The position numbers were made by a program, and so were the translations under genes. The notes beneath the pieces were generated by a model, which ran no database searches, was not told where the DNA came from, and was given only the letters and a program-made list of their open reading frames with translations. This document shows positions 1-5,002 of a DNA stretch of 5,002 bases, piece after piece. The DNA is from Bog-756 sp049521915 (GTDB lineage: Bacteria; Actinomycetota; Acidimicrobiia; Acidimicrobiales; RAAP-2). Position 1 is the first letter of the stretch; every line of letters starts with the position of its first letter. Location of the stretch: NCBI GenBank assembly GCA_049521915.1, contig JBEKOI010000292.1, positions 1 to 5,002 on the forward strand. Direction: 5' to 3'.

Positions 1-887
1 ACGCGGCTGCAGCTTTGCTGGTCTGCGAAACTGCTTTTCTCGTGACTGCGGGCATTCCTACGTTCTCGTCGAGTCCGTCGCCGCTGAAGCCAACGCCTGA
101 CGACATCGCGCTTCGCCACGCCATCGGGTCTTCAACCGTAGGTCTAGGAATGTCCTGCACTCACACCCAGACGCTGGGAATCGTCCTCAACGTCAATGTG
201 GCCTTTCAGATTCAGGAATTTGGGGCCTATGACCCGACGGTTCCGTACGATTACGTGACGGCGTGGGCCTCTGTCACGGGGCAGCGCACCCCCGGTTCAG
301 CAAGCGGTCCGGTGGTCCACCCATGGAGCAATGTCTTCTGCCCAAAGGTGGCCACAGCCAGCGCGGCCCGGACGTTCGGTGTCGGGTTCGTCCTGGAGCA
401 CCTGGGGTCGCCTGGCCCGCGGGGTGCTGTGTTCGACAAACGGATAGGGAACGAGAACCTCTATCGGATCCCGGACGTGGCGGCGGCGACGTTGACTCGA
501 CTGCCGCCGAGCGGGCATCTACCGGCGGACAGCGTCAAGGGCACGCCCGTCTCCGTCACCCATCCAGATCCCGCTTCGTGGAGAGTTGTGACCCATGCCG
601 CCACTCCTCAGGTCCTCCGGCTGCACCTCACTGATTTGCCGGGATGGCACGGCACCATCGACGGCCGACCACTGCCTCTGACCACATATGAAGGCATCAT
701 GCTCCAGGCAGGGATCCCACCCGGTCGGCACATCATCGAGTTGACCTACTGGCCCGATGCATTCAGCGTTGGGATCATTCTGGCGGTGGTTACAGCGGTC
801 GTCCTCGCATCTGGGGTAGCCACAGAGAGCGTGCGGCGTCGGAAGAGGAGCGGCAGCTCGAGCACCGACCTTGCTTCGTCGGGATGA
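1..887 (+). CDS. C-terminal part of a YfhO-like polytopic membrane protein (5'-truncated)
   Basis: The reading frame is already open at the left edge (first full codon at base 3, coding a run of alanines). The TTG at 15 is therefore not the real start, and the N-terminal membrane part lies outside the window. What is seen: the end of a membrane helix (about 1-60); an extracytoplasmic region with the pattern LGIVLNVNVAF followed by EFGAYDPTVPYDY (about 180-265); a block around 630-760 with PGWHGTIDGRPLPL and PPGRHIIELTYWP; a final membrane helix (about 765-825); and a basic tail (ESVRRRKRS). The P-G-W-x-x-x-(I/V)-D-G-(R/K)-P and P-x-G-x-H-x-(I/V) blocks, followed by one last helix, are typical of the C-terminus of the YfhO-like family of large membrane proteins. 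These are linked to glycosylation of envelope polymers, probably as GT-C-type transferases. The exact substrate is unknown. Family assignment rests on motif memory only. Confidence 0.8.
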   Translation, partial: AAAALLVCETAFLVTAGIPTFSSSPSPLKPTPDDIALRHAIGSSTVGLGMSCTHTQTLGIVLNVNVAFQIQEFGAYDPTVPYDYVTAWASVTGQRTPGSASGPVVHPWSNVFCPKVATASAARTFGVGFVLEHLGSPGPRGAVFDKRIGNENLYRIPDVAAATLTRLPPSGHLPADSVKGTPVSVTHPDPASWRVVTHAATPQVLRLHLTDLPGWHGTIDGRPLPLTTYEGIMLQAGIPPGRHIIELTYWPDAFSVGIILAVVTAVVLASGVATESVRRRKRSGSSSTDLASSG

Positions 888-1143
888 CGACCCAGGTGTG
901 ACGGTGGTTTCGGGGATCAGTCTGCCGTTCCCTTTTGCAATCATGCAGGCGACCGGTACGTAAACAGCTTGCCCGGGGCGTCGACCGCCGACAACCACCT
1001 GCGGGCTGCAACGACGGCGAATGCGGCCACCGGGGCATGGGGTCGAGCCAGAGTGAAGCACCGACCGGTCCGCCGTTCTCACCCGGCTGCTCTCATCTGC
1101 TCCTTTTCGATCAGATCCGGCGTGCATTAGCGTCGCGGGCACC
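888..1143. other. Non-coding stretch between the YfhO-like gene and the 219-aa gene
   Basis: These 256 bases hold no reading frame with coding character. In the frame of the following gene there is a stop at 1054-1056 and no ATG, GTG or TTG until 1144. A weak 5-bp stem (TCGTC/GACGA) spans the stop codon of the upstream gene near 876-890, too weak to call a terminator. I see no convincing -35/-10 pair, although the 219-aa gene should need its own promoter here because the gap is long for an operon. Confidence 0.5.
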
Positions 1144-1803
1144 ATGGGTCTGTTCACCGACCGCAAGGTCAACAGGTACTTGAAAGGCGTCGAGCGTGCT
1201 GCCTGGTCGGCAGCTCAGGCACAGCCGAAGGGTTCACCAGAGTCGGCGTTCTACGTCGGAATTGTGTCGGCAGCCAGGCAACGCCTGGGCACCGAGCCCA
1301 AGCCGACCGACAGGCAGACGTGGTTGTATTCCGTGCTCCCCTCGATGGCACACGGCTGGGTGTTCGCGACTGAGCAAATCGCTCGCAACACAGAGGAGCG
1401 GGATCCAACCTTTCAGTTTGTCCTGCCCCTGCCACCGGAGACGAAGCTCTACAACCACGGGACCCTGCGCACCTCCAGAACCATCTGGCACGCCTGTGTC
1501 GACGATTTGGAGTATGCGTTGCGTCTGCTTGGGCAGGCTCCGTCAAATTCCAGAAAGCGGGATGAGGCGATCACGCGACTCGACAATGCCCGCGAGGGAT
1601 TCGCTCATCTTTGGCCCCGAATGAGTTGGAGAGATTCCACGTTCGGGCGTTCGCTTGTGGCTCAGTGCCAGCACGTCATCCTCACCATCACGACGGACGA
1701 CCCGGCCCGGATGCAACAAGAAAGGGACAGAGCTGCATCGTTGTTGGCGACGGCGAAGGGATTTTCGCCCACTTGGAGTTGGTCGGTGGATAACGAATAC
1801 TGA
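1144..1803 (+). CDS. Hypothetical 219-aa soluble protein, family not recognised
   Basis: I do not recognise this protein. ATG 1144 is the only usual start after the in-frame stop at 1054-1056. No clear Shine-Dalgarno precedes it (GCGGGCACC-ATG), so initiation may be weak or leaderless. The product has no signal peptide or membrane segment and looks mostly helical: a basic, amphipathic N-terminus (MGLFTDRKVNRYLKGVERA), a central helix around residues 64-82 (LPSMAHGWVFATEQIARN), a proline-rich turn (VLPLPPET, 93-100), a helical stretch 110-155, and a C-terminal helix 186-206 ending in a tryptophan-rich tail (PTWSWSVDNEY). Tryptophan is frequent. Of 21 arginine codons, 8 are AGA or AGG, against about 5 of 36 in the GT-C gene downstream, which hints at foreign origin. 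Long non-coding flanks on both sides suggest an independent unit rather than a member of the glycan operon. No catalytic motif is evident. Confidence 0.65.
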   Translation: MGLFTDRKVNRYLKGVERAAWSAAQAQPKGSPESAFYVGIVSAARQRLGTEPKPTDRQTWLYSVLPSMAHGWVFATEQIARNTEERDPTFQFVLPLPPETKLYNHGTLRTSRTIWHACVDDLEYALRLLGQAPSNSRKRDEAITRLDNAREGFAHLWPRMSWRDSTFGRSLVAQCQHVILTITTDDPARMQQERDRAASLLATAKGFSPTWSWSVDNEY

Positions 1804-1846
1804 CATCCGGGTGGCCAACGTCCCGATTCTGGCCTGGCCGTATTCG
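1794..1846 (+). terminator. Possible hairpin overlapping the 3' end of the 219-aa gene
   Basis: CGAATAC (1794-1800) is exactly complementary to GTATTCG (1840-1846), with an inner GGCCA (1813-1817)/TGGCC (1835-1839) stem and a 12-base bulge on the left side. The left arm lies directly before the TGA stop at 1801. There is no T-tract after the right arm, so this may be a weak or Rho-assisted terminator, or chance. Confidence 0.25.
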
Positions 1847-2027
1847 GTACCTCCGCACATTGTCGGGTTGAATCGACGTGGGAGCGACTGGCGCACGCTC
1901 ACTCGGACCTGCAGATCACGAGAACTCCGGGTGCAGGATCTGAATTTCGACATCTGTTCCCGGGCAGAAAGGATCGGGATGGGCCGGTCGATGGAGCGCT
2001 CGCAGGGACCTGCCACCTGCCTTGTGC

Positions 2028-2046
2028 ACGCTCACGCTAGCGTTTT
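2028..2046 (+). terminator. Small stem with T-run, weak terminator candidate
   Basis: ACGCT (2028-2032) pairs with AGCGT (2039-2043) around a six-base loop and is followed by TTT (the T-run is 2043-2046). The shape is that of an intrinsic terminator, but a 5-bp stem is short for a GC-rich genome. If real, it would end transcription coming from the 219-aa gene. Confidence 0.2.
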
Positions 2047-2133
2047 CGCATGGGGGTGCAACTGATCCGTGATTCCTGTCCCGTTGGATCTGGCGGCAGC
2101 CGGATGGCACCCAGTGCTCAGGAACTGAACCAA

Positions 2134-2178
2134 CGTCCGAGCTACGGAACGCTCGCCTGTTCCGTCGAACGTCGGACG
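2134..2178. repeat. Two-part inverted repeat (14 bp of stem) upstream of the GT-C gene
   Basis: CGTCCGA (2134-2140) pairs with TCGGACG (2172-2178), and ACGGAAC (2144-2150) pairs with GTTCCGT (2159-2165). The internal loop is GCT on the left and CGAACG on the right, and the terminal loop is eight bases (GCTCGCCT). All 14 pairs are Watson-Crick. The element lies about 100 bases before the GT-C gene and upstream of the -10-like hexamer, so it could be a terminator for upstream transcription, a leader structure if transcription starts farther upstream, or a protein-binding site. No T-tract follows. Confidence 0.5.
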
Positions 2179-2211
2179 GGCCTCAGCTGCGAGATCCTCG
2201 GTCGTTGACTC

Positions 2212-2283
2212 ATGGCAGTCGATCTGGAGCACCACATCTACGATGAACCGGCTGACGGTCGCAGCATTGGCACGGCCAGATGA
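2212..2283 (+). CDS. Possible 23-codon leader ORF overlapping the GT-C start
   Basis: ATG 2212 opens a frame that ends with TGA 2281-2283. That stop overlaps the ATG of the GT-C gene at 2280-2282 as ATGA, the classical geometry for translational coupling. The peptide begins MAVDLEHHIYDEP and ends GTAR. It has no recognisable motif, and the ATG has no good Shine-Dalgarno sequence. A transcript starting from the -10-like site at 2239-2244 would not include its start. It may well be chance. Confidence 0.2.
   Translation: MAVDLEHHIYDEPADGRSIGTAR
2239..2244 (+). promoter_or_regulatory. -10-like hexamer TACGAT before the GT-C gene
   Basis: TACGAT matches the TAnnnT pattern of main sigma-factor promoters in actinobacteria and would start transcription near 2251, about 29 bases before ATG 2280. 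The expected -35 position (about 2216-2221, CAGTCG) is poor. A good TTGACT at 2205-2210 is 28 bases away, which is too far. Many actinobacterial promoters keep only the -10 element, so the site is possible but unproven. Confidence 0.3.
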
Positions 2284-4274
2284 CCATCACCCACCCGTCC
2301 GTCACCGAGGAACAAGTGAAGGTTGAAGCGGCCCCGAAGATGACGACCCGCTACCGAGTGATCGTCATCTGCACGTTCTTGATCCTTTGCGCGGAATGGA
2401 CCGCGATGCTGGAACTCATCCGTAGTCACGGCGCCATCATCTCCGGTGACGAATCCCATTATCTGGTCGGCGCCGTCTCGATCGGGCGGTTTCGGACCCT
2501 CAACATGAACCCCGGGTACAACTTCGCCGTCGAGCACCACATCATCTTCCCTTGGGTGGCCCGACCCGGTCCTCACCTCGCCGCGGCTATCGGGCAGGCC
2601 CATCTCAGCCACGGGCTCTACTTTCTCACGCACGCCACCGGCTTGTCGGCGCTGCTGGCCATCCCCATGCTGGCTGGAACGCGTGCGGCCGAATACGCCC
2701 TGATCGCCGTCCTTGCTGCCCTCGCCGTGGGTCTGATGCACCTTGTGGGGGAGCTCAGTGGCATCCGGTCACCGTGGCGGATCGCCATCGCCGGTCTGTT
2801 CCTCACCCCGGCGCTGGCCCTGGCGGCCACACAGGTCTATCCAGATCTCATCAGTGGCCTGGTCATCGCCATCATCGTGATCATCATTGCCGGCATCGAG
2901 GCCAAGCGGAGTTGCACCGGGCCTCAGCTCCTGGCTGCAGCCCTGCTGTTCGTGGTTCTGCCGTGGCTCGATCAGAAGAACGTGCTGCTGCTCCTGCCCC
3001 TTCTGGTCGCATTTGTGATTGTTTCGGTGCGGGCTGAATTGCCGCGTAGGCAACTCGGTTGTGTCGTCATCCCCGCTGCCGTCGGTCTGGGCGGACTCCT
3101 GGCGCTGAATCTGTATTCGTTCGGGAACCTCCTGGGCAACCCGCAACCGATCTCCCTGGCCGGCGTCGACACGCTGACCCGGTCGATCGCGCTGCTGTTC
3201 GACCGCCGTCAAGGTTTGTTCGTCCAGATGCCGGCCGCCGTGCTCGGCTTCGCGGGTCTTTGGGCCATGAGGCACCGATTTCCGGTCGCGGTCACCACCT
3301 CGGCGGCTGTCATCGTGCTCACGGTCTACGGAAATTCGACCCAAGAGATCAGTTTCGGCGGTGGAAGTCTGGTTGGAAGATTCCAATGGCCGACCTTGCC
3401 GCTGCTCGTTGCTTTCGCCGGTTTCTACCTGCTGGAGTTGCGGCTGCTCCGGAAGCGCGCGGTCGCCATCCCGGCTCTGGTCCTCGGCGTGATTTCGGTC
3501 GTCGAGTTCATTCCCATCTTGCGAAACGAGCACGTCCTTTACAACCAGATAGGTTGGGATCCGATTACCTACACCGGTTGGTGGGGTGGACTGGACCCTT
3601 CTCCGGTGCTCGGATACATAGGGGGCGTAAAGCTCACCGACATCGTTCCTGTCGCAACGCGCCTGACCGGTATCGCCGGATCGATTGGCAGCACCGATCC
3701 GTGGTCCAGTCCGCGAGTCCTGTGGGGACTCTCGTGCGAGGTGCTGGTGTGTGCTACCGGCGCTTACCTCCTGATCCGACTGCTGGCCCGTCCCCTACGC
3801 GTGAACCTTCTGCTCCTCGGAGCCGCAGTGGCCGCCATTGTCCTCACCCTGGCCATGACCCTGTCCACGGCCGTCCTGTTGCCAGCTCCAGTCAGGTTCC
3901 AAGCGGCAAGCTTTGCCATCTCTCACGGAACCCAGCATGGGACGACCGTCGTCGTCACCGGGGTCAACCAGCACGGTCCCGTGATCGAAGGTCCCTCGTG
4001 GCATGTCCCGCCCGGTCGTTACTCGACGACGATCAGCTATCAGCTCACTGATCTCGAGCCCAACGCGGCCTCGGCCAGGGTTCTCCTGGTGACCCACCCG
4101 CCGGCCGCCGGGATTGTCATCCTGAACCAGTCGAGCCTCCAGCCTGGTCGCGCCGGCCTGAGCCTGCCGTTCACGGTCCACACCCCGGGAAGTCTGGTCA
4201 TCCGAATCTTGTGGAGCGGCTCCCGCACGCTGACCATCAAGAGCATCGTAGTGACGAAGCTCATTTCCGGATGA
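2280..4274 (+). CDS. GT-C type integral-membrane glycosyltransferase with C-terminal outside domain
   Basis: The 664-aa product is a multi-spanning membrane protein resembling the ArnT/PMT-like GT-C enzymes, which transfer sugars from polyprenyl-phosphate donors outside the membrane. After a first helix (residues about 25-47) comes SGDESHYL (55-62); D57/E58 sits where GT-C enzymes carry the catalytic acidic motif in the first outer loop. Other family-like marks are QVYPDL (185-190), PWLDQKN (228-234), DRRQGLF (308-314) and GGGSLVGRFQWP (360-371). I count about 12-14 helices up to residue 534. Residues 535-664 form a beta-rich segment without helices (note WHVPPGRYSTTISYQL, 574-589), probably a carbohydrate-binding-like domain outside the cell. 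ATG 2280 is the first start after the in-frame stop at 2253-2255 but lacks a ribosome site. GTG 2316 (preceded by GAGGA) and ATG 2340 are alternatives that keep the first helix. Donor and acceptor cannot be read from the sequence. Confidence 0.88.
   Translation: MTITHPSVTEEQVKVEAAPKMTTRYRVIVICTFLILCAEWTAMLELIRSHGAIISGDESHYLVGAVSIGRFRTLNMNPGYNFAVEHHIIFPWVARPGPHLAAAIGQAHLSHGLYFLTHATGLSALLAIPMLAGTRAAEYALIAVLAALAVGLMHLVGELSGIRSPWRIAIAGLFLTPALALAATQVYPDLISGLVIAIIVIIIAGIEAKRSCTGPQLLAAALLFVVLPWLDQKNVLLLLPLLVAFVIVSVRAELPRRQLGCVVIPAAVGLGGLLALNLYSFGNLLGNPQPISLAGVDTLTRSIALLFDRRQGLFVQMPAAVLGFAGLWAMRHRFPVAVTTSAAVIVLTVYGNSTQEISFGGGSLVGRFQWPTLPLLVAFAGFYLLELRLLRKRAVAIPALVLGVISVVEFIPILRNEHVLYNQIGWDPITYTGWWGGLDPSPVLGYIGGVKLTDIVPVATRLTGIAGSIGSTDPWSSPRVLWGLSCEVLVCATGAYLLIRLLARPLRVNLLLLGAAVAAIVLTLAMTLSTAVLLPAPVRFQAASFAISHGTQHGTTVVVTGVNQHGPVIEGPSWHVPPGRYSTTISYQLTDLEPNAASARVLLVTHPPAAGIVILNQSSLQPGRAGLSLPFTVHTPGSLVIRILWSGSRTLTIKSIVVTKLISG
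2307..2318 (+). promoter_or_regulatory. Shine-Dalgarno-like GAGGA before an alternative GTG start
   Basis: GAGGA at 2307-2311 stands four bases before GTG 2316, which is in frame with the GT-C gene. It is the best ribosome-site match near the start of that gene, and the resulting 652-aa protein would lose only a polar N-terminal tail. The spacing is slightly short, so the start remains undecided between 2280 and 2316. Confidence 0.3.
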
Positions 4275-4310
4275 CGGTGGGACTTCAGGGGCGCTCGACT
4301 CAGTCCGTCA
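4272..4310. terminator. Possible bidirectional hairpin between convergent genes
   Basis: TGACG (4272-4276) and GACT (4281-4284) pair with CGTCA (4306-4310) and AGTC (4302-4305), leaving a four-base bulge and a 17-base loop. The structure covers both stop codons and the 25-base gap between the convergent genes. There is no T-run on either strand and the stem is modest, so termination here is only possible. Confidence 0.25.
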
Positions 4311-5002
4311 CCCGCACGGCGAGTTGGGCCGGGGAGTCGGACGCAGGAGGGATCCATTGGGATCCCTCCTGAACGACAGCCGGATTCCAGTAATAATCTC
4401 CGGGCACGTCAGGGCTATGGACGAGGATGCGGGCGACAAGCTTGTCGCCGGAAGCGACGTCGCGGGGGAGGGGAGTGCGGACTCCCTCCCAGACCCGGGG
4501 CTCTCCGTCCTCGCTCATCCAGTGATAGGACAGATGGATGGGGAAGGGGCCTCCGTTGCTGCACCAGGTTTCGGCCCCGCAGTTGCCGATCTCAACCGCA
4601 AACGTCGTCGCGGACAACGCGGGGACGACCGCAAGACCAGGTTCGCACAGAGCCACCGACGCGAGGGGATCCGTCAGAAGAGCAGTCTGAGGCGTGGAAC
4701 CCGCCTGCTTGCGAAGCTCCTCGATCTGGAACTCGCGAACAGAGATGGTGTAGTCGCGCCGCAACCGGTCCAACGCCGAGTCCAGTGCGACCTCACTCTT
4801 CAGGGCCGCCGTCGTGCCCTCCAGCTTGCGCCGGATGCGGCCGAGCCCGGCTTCGAATGAGGGAAACCGCTCGAATGTCTTGCTGCTCGGCGGTTGGGTG
4901 TACCGGGACGTCGTCTGGGGGACCCGATGGAAGGGGAATTGCTGCGACAGCCGCATGTAGAAATCCCAGTCGTCGAGTACCCGCGTGAACCGCTCGTCGA
5001 AT
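4300..5002 (-). CDS. Family 2 glycosyltransferase, C-terminal half with beta-sandwich domain (5'-truncated)
   Basis: The frame runs open through the right edge, so the start and most of the catalytic GT-A domain are missing. The ATG complement at 4954-4956 is internal. Reading from the edge, FDERFTRVLDDWDFYMRL (about 5001-4948) followed by FPFHRVPQTTSRY (to about 4900) is the typical end of a GT2 domain: FDE, the acidic L-D-D-W-D motif near the acceptor site, then the HVP-x-T-x-x-Y strand. Next comes a charged, probably coiled-coil linker (about 4875-4705). Last is a beta-sandwich (about 4644-4303) with VEIGNCG, WCSNGG, LSYHWMSEDG, WEGVRTPLPRDVASGD, SPDVPGDYYW and VQEGSQWIP. This module, with its N-x-x-x-x-x-W and G-x-R-T-x-L-P marks, recurs at the ends of sugar-transfer proteins and is thought to bind glycans. 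The protein is likely cytoplasmic or at the inner membrane face. It converges on the GT-C gene with a 25-base gap, so it belongs to a separate transcript. Confidence 0.85.
   Translation of the reverse strand, partial: FDERFTRVLDDWDFYMRLSQQFPFHRVPQTTSRYTQPPSSKTFERFPSFEAGLGRIRRKLEGTTAALKSEVALDSALDRLRRDYTISVREFQIEELRKQAGSTPQTALLTDPLASVALCEPGLAVVPALSATTFAVEIGNCGAETWCSNGGPFPIHLSYHWMSEDGEPRVWEGVRTPLPRDVASGDKLVARILVHSPDVPGDYYWNPAVVQEGSQWIPPASDSPAQLAVRVTD
4344..4371. repeat. Perfect 12-bp hairpin inside the GT2 gene 3' end
   Basis: CAGGAGGGATCC (4344-4355) and GGATCCCTCCTG (4360-4371) are exact inverted copies around the four-base loop ATTG. It lies about 70 bases beyond the stop of the plus-strand GT-C gene and within the codons for QEGSQWIPP of the minus-strand gene. 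As RNA it would form a very stable hairpin on either strand. It may stop transcription of the GT-C gene even though no T-tract follows. Confidence 0.6.
4432..4449. repeat. Perfect 18-bp palindrome within the GT2 gene
   Basis: GGCGACAAGCTTGTCGCC is its own reverse complement. It encodes GDKLVA in the beta-sandwich part of the minus-strand gene. A second, shorter palindrome, GCGACGTCGC, follows at 4456-4465. Such symmetry could be a dimeric protein-binding site, but its place inside a coding region makes chance a fair explanation. Confidence 0.4.

Larger units (their letters stand above)
1804..2279. other. Long intergenic region without a convincing gene
   Basis: This 476-base stretch separates the 219-aa gene from the GT-C gene. 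Short open frames exist on both strands, but none shows family motifs or a plausible start. The frame of the 219-aa gene stays open after its TGA up to TAG 2038-2040, without any start codon. The region carries several inverted repeats: CCTGCA (1909-1914)/TGCAGG (1932-1937), a small stem at 2028-2043 followed by Ts, and the strong one at 2134-2178. It also holds a -10-like hexamer at 2239-2244. It reads best as a regulatory or junction region, perhaps with decayed sequence. Confidence 0.5.

Noticed and set aside
15..17. TTG as the start of the first gene
   Set aside because: The frame is open to the window edge with alanine codons before it, and the protein begins within a membrane helix, so the gene is truncated by the window.
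861..1066. Direct repeat AGCACCGACC at 861-870 and 1057-1066
   Set aside because: A 10-base repeat is expected several times by chance in a 5-kb GC-rich window, and nothing in the flanks supports a duplication or target site.
519..1172. 217-codon minus-strand open frame
   Set aside because: It is antisense to the YfhO-like gene for more than half its length, has low-complexity arginine- and proline-rich composition and shows no family motif.
1655..2065. 136-codon plus-strand open frame crossing the end of the 219-aa gene
   Set aside because: It overlaps the 219-aa gene in another frame, its first part is arginine- and serine-rich junk, and no motif is seen in the part beyond 1803.
2032..2235. 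67-codon minus-strand open frame in the intergenic region
   Set aside because: It has no ribosome site or motif and contains the 2134-2178 inverted repeat; its composition is not distinctive.
888..2279. Insertion sequence or integron-like unit around the 219-aa gene
   Set aside because: I found no transposase or integrase motif, no matching terminal inverted repeats and no target duplication at the two edges; only the codon use and isolation hint at transfer.
2769..3533. 254-codon minus-strand open frame
   Set aside because: It lies antisense within the GT-C gene; its composition (D, R, Q, E rich, repeats of HDD/RDG) is the usual mirror of hydrophobic codons in GC-rich DNA.
3059..4051. 330-codon plus-strand open frame
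   Set aside because: It is a frame-shifted shadow of the GT-C gene, rich in R, P, G and H, without motifs; the GT-C frame has clear membrane segments and family marks.
4954..4956. ATG (minus strand) as the start of the GT2 gene
   Set aside because: The codons upstream of it encode the conserved FDE and LDDWDFY segment of a GT2 domain, so the real start lies beyond the window.

Overview
The window looks like part of an envelope-glycan (cell-wall polysaccharide or glycoconjugate) locus of a high-GC Gram-positive actinomycete. The sequence is GC-rich, codons favour G or C in the third position, and three of the four larger genes belong to membrane or glycosyltransferase families that actinobacteria typically carry in sugar-polymer clusters. 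The genus cannot be named from the sequence alone.

Layout. (1) Positions 1-887, plus strand: the C-terminal end of a large polytopic membrane protein with a YfhO-like extracytoplasmic region; its N-terminus lies left of the window. (2) 888-1143: non-coding. (3) 1144-1803, plus strand: a 219-aa soluble protein that I do not recognise. It has more AGA/AGG arginine codons than the large gene downstream and is isolated by long non-coding flanks. (4) 1804-2279: 476 bases with no convincing gene. It holds several inverted repeats, a TACGAT -10-like hexamer, and a 23-codon ORF whose stop overlaps the next start (ATGA). (5) 2280-4274, plus strand: a 664-aa GT-C type membrane glycosyltransferase with the N-terminal SGDE motif, about 12-14 membrane segments and a C-terminal beta-rich outside domain. 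(6) 4300-5002, minus strand and convergent with gene 5: the C-terminal half of a family 2 glycosyltransferase with a helical linker and a C-terminal beta-sandwich domain. Its start lies right of the window.

How the genes may work together (inference): the cytoplasmic GT2 enzyme would build or prime a lipid-linked saccharide, the GT-C enzyme would transfer a sugar from a polyprenyl-phosphate donor on the outer face of the membrane, and the YfhO-like protein would be another multi-spanning glycan-modifying enzyme. The 219-aa protein has no visible link to this work and may be an acquired accessory gene.

No tRNA, rRNA, CRISPR array or insertion sequence is visible. The least explained elements are the orphan 219-aa gene and its flanks, and a perfect 12-bp hairpin buried in the 3' end of the minus-strand glycosyltransferase gene.
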